Assembly (NCBI GenBank): GCA_016218965.1
Contig: JACRCP010000218.1
Coordinates: 1-39,722, forward strand
Direction: 5' to 3'
DNA length: 39,722 bases
DNA from: Deltaproteobacteria bacterium
GTDB lineage: Bacteria > Myxococcota > SpSt-1050 > JACRCP01
Numbering within the stretch: position 1 is the first letter of the stretch; each line of letters opens with the position of its first letter. This document shows positions 10,196-18,961 of this stretch, piece by piece. A program made the translations under genes and the position numbers. Below the pieces are notes generated by a model. The model saw only the letters and a program-made list of their open reading frames with translations, was not told the origin of the DNA and did no database searches.

Positions 10196-11539
10196 CTACA
10201 GGCCGTCGATCACCGCCACGCCCGAGCGCGCGGCGAGCGGCGCATCGGCGTCGCCGTTGACGACGACGAACAGTTTCGTGCCGGTGCTGTCGAAAAACAC
10301 GAACCGCCCATGCGACACCGACTTCGAGTCCCCCTCCTTCATCCGGGGCAGGGCAATCTGCTTGCGGAACGTGAGGAAGTCCGGGTCATAGACGTTCATG
10401 ACGGTGTCCTCGTTCTCGATGTCATCCCAGATCCTCTCCCCGCCGGGGACGGTGACAATCGCGCCGGCCGTCGACGAATGAACGGCGGCGACGACAGAAG
10501 TGCTGTTTTCGATCTTCCCGGCGTACACCATGTCGGTTTCCTGCAACTCGGTCGAGCTGAAGACGTTCCCGCACGCCGTGATGATGCGCGCCCCCGTTTC
10601 GTAGATCCATGCGTTCTCGCACATGTCGTAGTCGCCGTGGTATTGCGAGTCATACAGCGCCGTCGCCGTGCCGCCCTCGATGCTGAACTTGTCGAGGTCG
10701 TTCGGGTGGCTTTTGTTCGCGCCGTAGATCCACCTGCCGTTAGGGTGCAGCCGGATGACGGTGTTCTCCAGGAGGTCGTTGTCGGCGCCCACGGTTTCCT
10801 CGCCGGTATCAACCTTGATGCAGCGGAACGCGTCCCACCCGCCCTCGGTCGGAACCGCGTAGATCCAGCCGTTGGCCGCGAGCACCGCGTCGTAGACGTT
10901 CACGGAAACCGGGAGGATGCGTTCGACGGTCGCCGTGGAGAGGTTCACATATGAGACATTGGCATCATGGCACACGGCGGCAAACGGGGCGGCGGGGTGC
11001 ACCGAGACACAGGCCGGGACTTGCGGCAGCGCCACGGCAGACTCCTTCCCGGTCGCGGGGTCGTGAATATGCAGCTGGTTGGGGTTTGCCGACACCAAGA
11101 CAATGCGGTCAAGAAGCGTGCTGTACTCGGCGTCCACCGCGGCGTAAGGAAGGACCTCCGCGAACCGGCTCGCCGTGACGGCGACCGTGTCGGGCTTTCC
11201 GGCGTTCGCACCGTCGTCCACCTCAAGTTCAATCTCGTAGACCCCCTCGACGTCCGGCGTGAACGTCGGGTTGACGCTCTCCGCCGCGGAAAGCGATGCC
11301 GCGCTGCCTGAGGGGACGACGCTGAGCGCCCAGACGTAGTTGAGCGCCGCGCCCGAGGGGCTCCGGCTCCTGCTCCCGTCGAGCGAAACGGGCGTGCCCA
11401 CCGCGACCTCCTGGTCGGCCCCCGCGTTCGCGACCGGAACCCCGGCCGTCTCCTGTGTTCCGTCGTCGCCGCCGCATCCCGCGGCCGCCGCCAGCAGAAC
11501 CGCGGCGCCAATCAAACCAAGGACCGGTGGTGGTTTCAT
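10196..11539 (-). CDS. Lipoprotein with a PKD-like domain and a beta-propeller
   Basis: This 447-residue protein has a lipoprotein signal (LIGAAVLLAAAAGC). The Ig/PKD-like domain at about 33-125 carries ANAGADQEVAVGTPVSLDGS and GVYEIELEVDDG. The remaining ~320 residues are repeating beta-strand motifs of a propeller, with phrases such as HIHDPATGKE, AVLAANGWIYAVP and RLHPNGRWIYG that resemble WD40/YVTN-type repeats. It probably displays a sensing or binding surface in the envelope. The frame is open to 11611, but the ATG at 11539 has GGAGGTCGGG directly before it and gives a proper lipoprotein signal. No catalytic motif is seen. Confidence 0.78.
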   Translation of the reverse strand: MKPPPVLGLIGAAVLLAAAAGCGGDDGTQETAGVPVANAGADQEVAVGTPVSLDGSRSRSPSGAALNYVWALSVVPSGSAASLSAAESVNPTFTPDVEGVYEIELEVDDGANAGKPDTVAVTASRFAEVLPYAAVDAEYSTLLDRIVLVSANPNQLHIHDPATGKESAVALPQVPACVSVHPAAPFAAVCHDANVSYVNLSTATVERILPVSVNVYDAVLAANGWIYAVPTEGGWDAFRCIKVDTGEETVGADNDLLENTVIRLHPNGRWIYGANKSHPNDLDKFSIEGGTATALYDSQYHGDYDMCENAWIYETGARIITACGNVFSSTELQETDMVYAGKIENSTSVVAAVHSSTAGAIVTVPGGERIWDDIENEDTVMNVYDPDFLTFRKQIALPRMKEGDSKSVSHGRFVFFDSTGTKLFVVVNGDADAPLAARSGVAVIDGL

Positions 11540-11623
11540 CCCGACCTCCTCCGCAATTGACTCACTTCCCGTCACAGGCCAACTCTTTCTCCAAACCGTC
11601 CTGAACCCCATCTTGTGCGATCC

Positions 11624-12547
11624 CTAGATGAACCGATCCTGCGCCCATCCGATCTTAACAACGTCGATGCGTGCAGGATCGGCCAGGCCAAGGTGGTACC
11701 TGGTTTCTGCGACCTCAACGTGCTTGGGGGGGACGTACAGCGGCTCTTCCTTCCCGAAGTGCGCCTTGCGCTTTGCCAGGAGAATGCGCAGGCCGGTGGC
11801 GTCGGCGGCCACGGGATCGGCCGAGAGGATGAGACCCCTGTAGTCCCAGACGTAACTCGCGTTGAAGTGGTGGGGGCCTTTGCCGTGAAAGAGAGGCGTC
11901 AGCATGACCAGGATGTTCAAACGGGTCTTGTCGCGGCACACGGGCAGGTCCCACACACCGGCCAGGTTGGCGCACGAGTCGTCGTGCCAGGCGGGCGGGT
12001 TGTCGGAAAACATGATGTAGTTCTTGATGCAGCCGCCGATCCCGGCCCAGTGGTGGGTGCGCAGCGGGCGGACATTGACAAGGCAGGTCGCCCGCTCAAA
12101 GACCGGGTTGCCGAGGATTCCGCGGTCGTCGACGTTCGCCCTCCCGGCAGGCACGCCGGCCGAGCGGACCCGCTTGAGCAGGATCTGTTCGATCTCGGCC
12201 GGCGTGGGAAGAAAACGCCAGGCGTTGGACTTGATTCCGACGATATCCGCGGGCGAGATCAGGCTCCCCCACGCGGCTGCCTGGTCCGGCCGCCCGGTGA
12301 GAGCGCAGACGCCGCGATCCAGCATCTCCGAGACAATCGGCGGGTCGACCTTGCGGCCGGAGTTCACGACGTTCTCGTCGCGAATCAGGACCACGCGGGA
12401 GCGGGCCGGGAGTTCCCGGGTCTTCTTTTCGGGCGGTGTCGGGACCTGGTCACGGGAACGGCACGTCGACGACAGGCCAAGCAGGGCGAATGCGGCGGCG
12501 CCCTGGACGAAATCCCGCCGCGAAATCGTGCGCCGGATCGAGCTCAC
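11624..12547 (-). CDS. DUF362 protein with Tat signal
   Basis: This 307-residue protein begins with a twin-arginine signal (TISRRDFVQG) followed by a hydrophobic core and a possible lipobox (LSSTC), so it is exported folded. The body has the DUF362 pattern: DIVGIKSN, the RPLRTHHWAGIGGCIKNY motif and ADPVAADATGLRIL. No CxxCxxC ferredoxin motif is present. Start choice: GTG at 12547 overlaps the stop of the upstream DUF6599 gene by four bases (GTGA), which implies coupled translation. The Tat route suggests a bound cofactor. Function is not established for this form. Confidence 0.83.
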   Translation of the reverse strand: MSSIRRTISRRDFVQGAAAFALLGLSSTCRSRDQVPTPPEKKTRELPARSRVVLIRDENVVNSGRKVDPPIVSEMLDRGVCALTGRPDQAAAWGSLISPADIVGIKSNAWRFLPTPAEIEQILLKRVRSAGVPAGRANVDDRGILGNPVFERATCLVNVRPLRTHHWAGIGGCIKNYIMFSDNPPAWHDDSCANLAGVWDLPVCRDKTRLNILVMLTPLFHGKGPHHFNASYVWDYRGLILSADPVAADATGLRILLAKRKAHFGKEEPLYVPPKHVEVAETRYHLGLADPARIDVVKIGWAQDRFI

Positions 12548-13482
12548 GGCCTTTCCTTCCGGGGCAGGGCCGGCAGGATCTGGGAGATCCGCCGAAGGGC
12601 CTCCTTCTCGGTTGGAGCGTCGAACACGATCACGACCCGGTCGGCGTGGGCACGGGCGGCGAACCAGCGGCCGTTTTCGCTGCCGCGCAGGCCCCGCTCG
12701 CCGGCCCCGGGCATCACCTTGGCGCGATAGGCGGCGAGGGCCTGCCGGGCGGCGTCGGGGGTCGCGTAGCGGATCTGGATCAAGGTAATCAGCTCTACTC
12801 CAGCAGGTTTCCCGTTTGCGGCGGGGTTCTTGTAACGCGCGAGCACACCACGCGTGGTCTTGTCGAGTTTGAGCAGATTCTCGTCGGCAAAGGCATAGTG
12901 GCGTTTCAGAAGGGGCCAGTCGTGGAAATAGTGGATCTGGCTGCGCAGCAGGCCGTCCTCCGGCAGGCTCCGGACAAGCTCTGGCAGGACCCCGTCGCGC
13001 GGAATGGCCGCTGCGACCGCCGTGCCGACGGCCAGGACCGCCTTTTCGGCGGCGGGACCTGGCGCCATGGCGGCGACACTCACGAAGAAGCGGTCCTTCC
13101 AGAAAAACAGGTTGGTCTTTTCCCACTCGGATTCCCGGCCGATTCCGGCGCTTCCGCCGTCGCGGACGTCGAAGTGGAAGGCGCCATACGCGTCCTCGGC
13201 CGAGCCCATGTCGTATATGTCCGCGACGATGTCGGCTGCCCCGGGTTTGACATACCGGCGGCTGATCACGCGGCTCACATTGAGCGAGCGGTAGACCTCG
13301 GCGCCGCCATCGATGAGCCTAAAAAGGGTGTCGTACGTCGCGTGCTCGTCCGGTTCCGCGGCCTTCCACCCGTCCACCTGCGCCGGAAGGAGCGCGGCGA
13401 GTTCAACCTCGGCGCCGCCTTCGGCCCCAGGGCCGGCTGTCAGAAGGGACAGCAAAAGAAATATGGTCGTCATGATCCCCAC
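12544..13482 (-). CDS. DUF6599 family protein
   Basis: This 312-residue exported protein has a signal peptide (IMTTIFLLLSLLTAG) and DUF6599-type segments: ADIVADIYDMGSAEDAYGAF, WEKTNLFFWKDRFFVSV, IHYFHDWPLLKRHYAFADEN. The internal halves look like an ancient duplication. It is translationally coupled to the Tat-exported DUF362 protein downstream, so the two likely act together in the envelope. The start may be GTG at 13482 (GGAGG eleven bases upstream) or ATG at 13473. Function unknown. Confidence 0.8.
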   Translation of the reverse strand: MGIMTTIFLLLSLLTAGPGAEGGAEVELAALLPAQVDGWKAAEPDEHATYDTLFRLIDGGAEVYRSLNVSRVISRRYVKPGAADIVADIYDMGSAEDAYGAFHFDVRDGGSAGIGRESEWEKTNLFFWKDRFFVSVAAMAPGPAAEKAVLAVGTAVAAAIPRDGVLPELVRSLPEDGLLRSQIHYFHDWPLLKRHYAFADENLLKLDKTTRGVLARYKNPAANGKPAGVELITLIQIRYATPDAARQALAAYRAKVMPGAGERGLRGSENGRWFAARAHADRVVIVFDAPTEKEALRRISQILPALPRKERP

Positions 13483-13518
13483 GGACCCGCGGTCCTCCCT
13501 CCCCTCGATGAGGGGATT

Positions 13519-13797
13519 CTAGCTCTTTTTCGATTCAGCCACGAGGACCTTTTTTGACGAGCGCGAGGCGAGCAGTCGCTCCGCGCACTCGCGATTCTCC
13601 CGACGGTCGGTCACAAATTCCCATACGGGCACATCCCCAATCATTCGGAGGTTGTGGCCGCGAACGATCTGCTGTGAGGGCTTGATACACCCGCTGCGGA
13701 CCGCGAGCTCGCAAATCGCCACCGCGCCGCGCAGGCCAAGCACGGCAACACCGAGGTTGTGAATCCATCGAAATGGATTTCGCGAACGTTTTGCCAT
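13519..13797 (-). CDS. Hypothetical small protein
   Basis: A 92-residue open frame beginning MAKRSRNPFRW with a weakly hydrophobic segment (LGVAVLGLRGAVAICELAV) and a charged C-terminus (RRENRECAERLLASR, ending SKKS). I recognise no family. GGAG lies about twelve bases before the ATG. It lies just upstream of the DUF6599 gene on the same strand, so it could be the first gene of that operon. Coding potential is moderate. Confidence 0.42.
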   Translation of the reverse strand: MAKRSRNPFRWIHNLGVAVLGLRGAVAICELAVRSGCIKPSQQIVRGHNLRMIGDVPVWEFVTDRRENRECAERLLASRSSKKVLVAESKKS

Positions 13798-14110
13798 GCC
13801 CGCACCCTACTCCGCCACCTCGCATGTGTCATCAAATAACGGCGTCTGACCCCCAGATCTGTCCCTTCGTAGTACTACGTAGAACGTATACTACGGAGAA
13901 CGGGCGCCCGTGAGGTATCGGCGGATTGAGCCGGGACAGGTCAGGGCGTCGACGACAAAGACTCGGGCGAGCAAGGCCGCCGGTCAGCGGCTATCACACG
14001 CTCCGATCCTCGCCCCGATCCTCGCCCCCGATCCTCGCCCTTGAATCCCCTTTCCCCCGGTGGTAGTAGTCTTTTGCGGTCTTTCGGGGGGGCAGGGAAG
14101 CGGGCGGCAG
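13798..14110. other. Gene-free stretch with palindrome and short tandem repeat
   Basis: These 313 bases hold no convincing gene. A segment at about 13828-13865 (ATCAAATAACGGCGTCTGACC and following) resembles dispersed repeat phrases I associate, from memory, with REP-type transposase flanks. At 13868-13879 CGTAGTACTACG is a perfect 12-base palindrome, followed by a related GTATACTAC. At 14003-14039 three copies of CCGATCCTCGCC are arrayed head to tail with one extra base. The promoter of the downstream GAF/HD-GYP gene must lie here, but I cannot place it. Confidence 0.55.
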
Positions 14111-16726
14111 ATGGAAGCAGACGGCCACACGCGGAAGCTTAGGCTCCTCGGCGAGGCGGGGCGCGCCATGAACTCGATTTTGGACCCCGACGAACTTCTC
14201 GAACGGATACTCGCCCTCGTCGAGGAGGTCTTCCGCCTGGACAACTGCGCCATCCTCCTGTTCGACCCCGCCACGGGGACGCTCCGGATCAGAAAGTCCC
14301 GCGGCTACCCGGACGACGTCGTGCGCGGTTTCGCCGGCAGGCCGGGCGCCGGCATCTCGGGCTGGGTCTTCAAGGAAGGCCAGCCGGTGCTCGTGAGCGA
14401 TGTCCGCAAAGACCCGCGCTACATCCCCGGCGTCACGGGCGGCGTTTCCGAGATGGCCGTCCCGCTCAAGCTCGACGGCGGCGTCATAGGCGTCCTCGAC
14501 GCCGAGAGCCGCGATGCCAACGCCTTCAACGAGACCGACCTCGAGCTGTTCGCCGTCTTCGGCGCGCAGGCGGCGACAGCCATCCACAATGCGCGCCTCT
14601 ACGATCAACTCATTTTGCGGAAGGCCGAGCTCGAGCAGAACGTGGGGGAGCTCGCCCTCCTTGGCGGGGTCGGCCGCGCCCTGGGGACGATCACCGATCT
14701 CGACAAGGTCCTCCGCGAGATCCTGCGCGCGGCGCAGCAGGCGCTACATTTCGCCGAGTGCGCGGTGCTCCTGCGGAACGGGACCGACTATCTTTCCGTG
14801 CGCGCCGCAATCGGCTACCGCGACGAGGTGCTCCGGGACCTCAAGATCAGGCTGGGCGAAGGGATCACCGGCGGCGTCGCGCTGACCGGAAAACCCCGCC
14901 TTGTGGCCGACGTGACGCTCGAACAGGGGTACATCCCGGGGGTAAAAGGCGGAAGGTCGGAGATGGCCGTCGCGCTCATCGCCCGGGACGAGGTCATAGG
15001 CGTCCTGGACGCCGAGAGCCCCCGGGTCGACGCCTTTTCGGATCACGACCTGGAGATCTTCCAGACATTTGCGAGCCAGGCGGCCGTCGCAATCGTCAAT
15101 GCCCAGCTCCACGAGGAGGCAAGGCGCCACAAGCAGGACCTCGAGCGCAAGCTCTCGGAACTGGACATGCTCAACAAGGTGGGCCGCGCGGTTTCGTCGA
15201 TCCTCGATCTCGACAAGCTGCTCGCCGAGATCCTGGCGATGGCGCGGGACGCCCTTCATTTTTCGGAGTGCGCTGTCCTTCTTCTGAATCGGGAAACCGG
15301 CGAGCTATCGGTCAAGGCCGCCATCGGCTACCGGCCCGAGGTCCTGGATTCGGTGAGGATCAAGCTCGGGGCCGGGGTGACCGGGCGCGTCGCCCTCACG
15401 GGCAAGCCGGTGCTCGTGGCCGACGTGACCGAGGAGGAGGGCTACATTCCGGGGGTGTCCGGCGGCCGTTCGGAAATGGCCGTCCCGCTCGTCGCCCGCG
15501 ACCAGGTGATAGGCGTGCTGGACGCCGAGAGCCCCGCCGAGAACGCCTTCTCGCTTCACGACCTCGAGCTCTTCGCCACGTTCGCGGCGCAGACGGCGGT
15601 CGCTGTGCAGAACGCGGCGCTCTACCAGGAGGTCGAGCGCAAAAACGGGATTCTGCGAGCGAACATCGAAGAGATGGAAAAGCTGAACGCGGATCTCCGC
15701 GAGTACTCGGCCCGGATCGCCGATGCCAACTCCAAGCTCGAAAAGCGCGTCAACGAGCTCGCCACGCTCTACGAGGCGGGCAAGACCATCACGACCTCGG
15801 GGCTCGACCTTGACGAGACGCTCATGACGATAGTCGAGATGACCCAGACCATCGTCAAATCCTCGGCCTCGGCGATCAAGCTCCTCGACGAGGAGTCCTC
15901 GGAGATGCGAGTCCGCGCCGTGTTCGACCCGCACACCGGGAGGCTCGTCAAGCCCGCCTACGGCGTGGTGCCCGACATAGGCAAGGCCGAGGACTACAAG
16001 TCGTTTCTGGGCGTGCCGATCAAGGTCGGGGACAAGACAATCGGCGTGTTCGAGTTCGGGAGCGACAGCGTCGACGCGTTCTCCGAAGAGGAGCTCCGCA
16101 TGCTCCGGACGCTCGCGACACAGGCCGCGGTGGCCATCGAGAACGCGCGGCTCTTCGAGCGGACCCAGCGCACGTACTACGAGACCATAAGCGGGCTCGC
16201 CCAGGCGCTCGAGGCGCGCGACGCCTACACGCGCGGCCACAGCGAGAGGGTCACGGCGTATGCCACCGCGATCGGGCGCGAAATGGGGCTCTCGGACGAA
16301 GATATGCAGATCATCGGGATTGCCGGGATGCTCCACGACATCGGAAAGATCGGCATCGCCGACGCGATTCTGCGAAAACCGACGTCACTCACCGCCGAGG
16401 ACCGCAAGGCTATTGAAAGCCACCCCGCCTTCGGCGACAACATCCTGGGCCCCATCAAGTTCCTCGAGAACGCCCAGCACATCGTGCTGCACCACCACGA
16501 ACGGTACGACGGCGCGGGATACCCCGACAAGCTCAAGGGCGACGAGATCCCGCTAATGGCGCGCATCATTGCGGTTGCCGATTCCTTCGACGCCATGACC
16601 TCCGACCGGCCGTACCGCAAGGCGTACGCCCGCCCGGACGCCATTCGCGAGATCACCACGAAATCCGGGACACAGTTCGACCCCGACGTCGTGCAGGCCT
16701 TTCTCAAAGTGATTGAAAGACTTTGA
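14111..16726 (+). CDS. Cyclic-di-GMP phosphodiesterase with four GAF domains and HD-GYP
   Basis: This 871-residue soluble signalling protein has four GAF domains in a row (about 20-175, 200-345, 370-515, 570-695), linked by helices, and then a C-terminal HD-GYP domain. The HD-GYP catalytic signatures are intact: GHSERVTAYA, MLHDIGKIGI, HHHERYDGAGYP and DSFDAMTSDRPYR. The expected reaction is hydrolysis of c-di-GMP. GAF2 and GAF3 share long near-identical stretches (LTGKP-LVADVT, GYIPGV-GGRSEMAV, VIGVLDAESP), and GAF1 carries the same phrases less exactly, so the array grew by recent duplication. No membrane segment is present. The start is uncertain: the frame opens at GTG 14060, but ATG 14111 gives a cleaner N-terminus. 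The acyltransferase gene follows 12 bases later. Confidence 0.93.
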   Translation: MEADGHTRKLRLLGEAGRAMNSILDPDELLERILALVEEVFRLDNCAILLFDPATGTLRIRKSRGYPDDVVRGFAGRPGAGISGWVFKEGQPVLVSDVRKDPRYIPGVTGGVSEMAVPLKLDGGVIGVLDAESRDANAFNETDLELFAVFGAQAATAIHNARLYDQLILRKAELEQNVGELALLGGVGRALGTITDLDKVLREILRAAQQALHFAECAVLLRNGTDYLSVRAAIGYRDEVLRDLKIRLGEGITGGVALTGKPRLVADVTLEQGYIPGVKGGRSEMAVALIARDEVIGVLDAESPRVDAFSDHDLEIFQTFASQAAVAIVNAQLHEEARRHKQDLERKLSELDMLNKVGRAVSSILDLDKLLAEILAMARDALHFSECAVLLLNRETGELSVKAAIGYRPEVLDSVRIKLGAGVTGRVALTGKPVLVADVTEEEGYIPGVSGGRSEMAVPLVARDQVIGVLDAESPAENAFSLHDLELFATFAAQTAVAVQNAALYQEVERKNGILRANIEEMEKLNADLREYSARIADANSKLEKRVNELATLYEAGKTITTSGLDLDETLMTIVEMTQTIVKSSASAIKLLDEESSEMRVRAVFDPHTGRLVKPAYGVVPDIGKAEDYKSFLGVPIKVGDKTIGVFEFGSDSVDAFSEEELRMLRTLATQAAVAIENARLFERTQRTYYETISGLAQALEARDAYTRGHSERVTAYATAIGREMGLSDEDMQIIGIAGMLHDIGKIGIADAILRKPTSLTAEDRKAIESHPAFGDNILGPIKFLENAQHIVLHHHERYDGAGYPDKLKGDEIPLMARIIAVADSFDAMTSDRPYRKAYARPDAIREITTKSGTQFDPDVVQAFLKVIERL

Positions 16727-16738
16727 GCGGAATGATCC

Positions 16739-17419
16739 TTGGCTTCACGGATCCTCAAGAGCGGGCTTGGAACCGCCGTCGCGCACAGGTCGATCTCGGC
16801 GGCGGCAAGGGGCACGCTCAAGACCGTCCGGCTCCTGGTCGAGGGCGAAGAGGCGATGCTTTCCGCCGCGGGGGAAACGCCGCCGGTCTTCGCCTTCTGG
16901 CACGGCAAGCAGATGCTCCTTTTGAGATACCGGCTCCGCTGGCCGCTCGGGATCCTGGTAAGCCACAGCCGTGACGGCGAACTGCTCGCGCGGGTCCTTT
17001 CGGATTTCGGCCATCGAATCACGCGCGGCTCATCGAGCAAGGGGGGCGCGGAGGGACTCGCGGGACTTGCGGAACTCTACCGTCAGGGGTGCGCCCCGTG
17101 CTTCGCCGCCGACGGACCGAGGGGTCCGTACCACGTCCTCAAACCGGGGGCGGTGAGGCTGGCGTCGGAACTCGGAAGGCCTCTCGTCCCCGCCTCGGCC
17201 GCCGCCGGCAGGCGTCTCACCTTGGGCTCGTGGGACCGGCTGGAGCTTGTGGCGCCTTTTTCGATCGCCGCTGTGGTCTTTGGGCCGGCGTTCGCTTTCC
17301 CGCGGGGCATGGATGAGGACGCCGTCCGCATGGCCACCGAAAAGGTCGGTCGCGCCGTGGACGCGTGCACCCGCCGGGCCGAGGAGATGATTGCAGAGGG
17401 CAAAGGGTGCAGGGCGTAG
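16739..17419 (+). CDS. DUF374 family lysophospholipid acyltransferase-like protein
   Basis: This 226-residue protein has the DUF374 motifs FAFWHGKQM, SHSRDGELLARVLSDFG, RGSSSKGGAEGL and AADGPRGPYHVLKPGA. The family is related to LpxL-type and PlsC-type acyltransferases that modify membrane lipids or lipid A. The start must be TTG at 16739, because an in-frame stop (TGA 16733-16735) lies just upstream and the family length fits. It begins 12 bases after the HD-GYP stop, so the two are co-transcribed. A pyruvyl transferase gene downstream suggests a shared envelope-glycolipid theme. Confidence 0.87.
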   Translation: MASRILKSGLGTAVAHRSISAAARGTLKTVRLLVEGEEAMLSAAGETPPVFAFWHGKQMLLLRYRLRWPLGILVSHSRDGELLARVLSDFGHRITRGSSSKGGAEGLAGLAELYRQGCAPCFAADGPRGPYHVLKPGAVRLASELGRPLVPASAAAGRRLTLGSWDRLELVAPFSIAAVVFGPAFAFPRGMDEDAVRMATEKVGRAVDACTRRAEEMIAEGKGCRA

Positions 17420-17536
17420 GGAGCGTGGCGGGTTTCTTTCAGCCGTCCGGGGCCGGGCCGAAGTTGACAAGCACACGGACACCTGCTGTAGTCGTTGCCG
17501 TCCGCCGAACGCGCGTGCAACGTGAGGAGGGAACGG

Positions 17537-18961
17537 ATGTTCCCGGATCAACTCAACATGGATCTGGTCACCGAAATGACCATGGCATCGTTCATCGAGG
17601 CCGCAAAGATCGTGCCCCGCGACCGGTGGATGCCGGGGAAGAAGTTGAAAGTCCTGATGGTGGGGTACAACGGCGCGCGCAACACCGGCGCCGACGTCAG
17701 GGTCGAGGCGATGATGAGGCAATTCTACCACGTTCTCGGCGCGGAGAACGTCCATTTCGGGATCATGACGCTCGATGCCTCGCACTCGTCCATCTACTAC
17801 AGGCCGCCGACCGAATTGATCCAGTTCAGTTCGGTCTTCTTTCGCGACCTGTTTGGGGCCTCTTGCGCCCACCACACGGCGGTGCTGAGCGAGGGGAGTT
17901 GTTTCAAGTCGAAGTTCGCCAACGCTCTGACGACGTTCTTCTTCGGCGCCGCGGGGATCATGAAGGCCCAGGGCAAACCCTGCATCGCCTACGGCTCCGA
18001 GGCCGGCGCCATGGACGACGTGCTGAAGGGGTTCGTGAAGCACTACTGCGACCAGGCGTACATCATCTCCCGGACCGAGCCGTCGCGGAGGATTGTGGAA
18101 GAGCTGGGGCTTGAGGGCACCATCGGGACCGACACCGCCTGGACGTTCGAGCCGGGCCCGGCTGCGGCGGCGCGCGACCTCCTTGCGAAACACGGGTGGG
18201 ACGGGAAGAAGCCCGTAGTCGGCGTCGCCGTGATCAACCCGTTCTACTGGCCCGTGAAGCCCGACCTGGTGAAGTTCCTGCGTATGAAGATGGCGGGCCA
18301 GAAACGTCCCGACAACTACGACAAGTGGTACTTCTTTTCGACCTCGGACGAACGTTCGAGGCAGTTCGACGGCTATCTCGACGGCATCGCCGCGGCCCTG
18401 GACGCATTCGTTGACCGGCACGGCGTTTTCCCGATCGTCATCGGCATGGAAAGGCTCGACCACGGTCCCTGTCTGGAACTGCAAAAACGCCTGAAGCACC
18501 CGGCGCCGGTCTTCTGTTCGGAGGACTACAACGGTTACGAGCTGACCGCGGTGCTGTGGCAGCTCGCGATGCTCGTCACGTCGCGCTACCACGCCCGGGT
18601 CCTGTCCATGCCCGGCGGTGTGGCGTCCGGCGCCATCTCGATGGACGAGCGGCTTGAGAACCTTCTGATGGAATCGGGCCATCTTGATGATTTCTACCTC
18701 AAGGCCGGCGACCCCGAACTTGGCGCAAAGCTCCCCCCGCTGATGGAGAAACTCTGGGCCGAACGCGAGGCGGTCAAGGACCAGATTCTGCGGAAGATCC
18801 CGGGGTACCTGCACAAGATGGCGCTCATGGGCAAGGAGTACAAGGAGTTCCTCAGAAGATACTTCCCGGAACTCGTGCTCAAGCCCGACCCCGAGGGTAT
18901 TCTGGGGTACCTCCCGCCCCTGCACCCGGCCCTCGAGAGGATCATGGCGCTGTATGGCTGA
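17537..18961 (+). CDS. Polysaccharide pyruvyl transferase family protein
   Basis: This 474-residue protein belongs to the CsaB/WcaK-type pyruvyl transferase superfamily, which adds ketal pyruvate to surface sugars. Visible motifs are the N-terminal nucleotide-binding-like LMVGYNGARNTGADVRVEAM, the mid-protein VGVAVINPFYW, and the C-terminal VTSRYHARVLSMP. The ATG at 17537 has GAGGAGGGAA directly before it, so I chose it over an earlier frame-open start at 17495. The end overlaps the next gene by eight bases. The exact acceptor, and whether the activity is truly pyruvyl transfer, cannot be read from the sequence. Confidence 0.85.
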   Translation: MFPDQLNMDLVTEMTMASFIEAAKIVPRDRWMPGKKLKVLMVGYNGARNTGADVRVEAMMRQFYHVLGAENVHFGIMTLDASHSSIYYRPPTELIQFSSVFFRDLFGASCAHHTAVLSEGSCFKSKFANALTTFFFGAAGIMKAQGKPCIAYGSEAGAMDDVLKGFVKHYCDQAYIISRTEPSRRIVEELGLEGTIGTDTAWTFEPGPAAAARDLLAKHGWDGKKPVVGVAVINPFYWPVKPDLVKFLRMKMAGQKRPDNYDKWYFFSTSDERSRQFDGYLDGIAAALDAFVDRHGVFPIVIGMERLDHGPCLELQKRLKHPAPVFCSEDYNGYELTAVLWQLAMLVTSRYHARVLSMPGGVASGAISMDERLENLLMESGHLDDFYLKAGDPELGAKLPPLMEKLWAEREAVKDQILRKIPGYLHKMALMGKEYKEFLRRYFPELVLKPDPEGILGYLPPLHPALERIMALYG

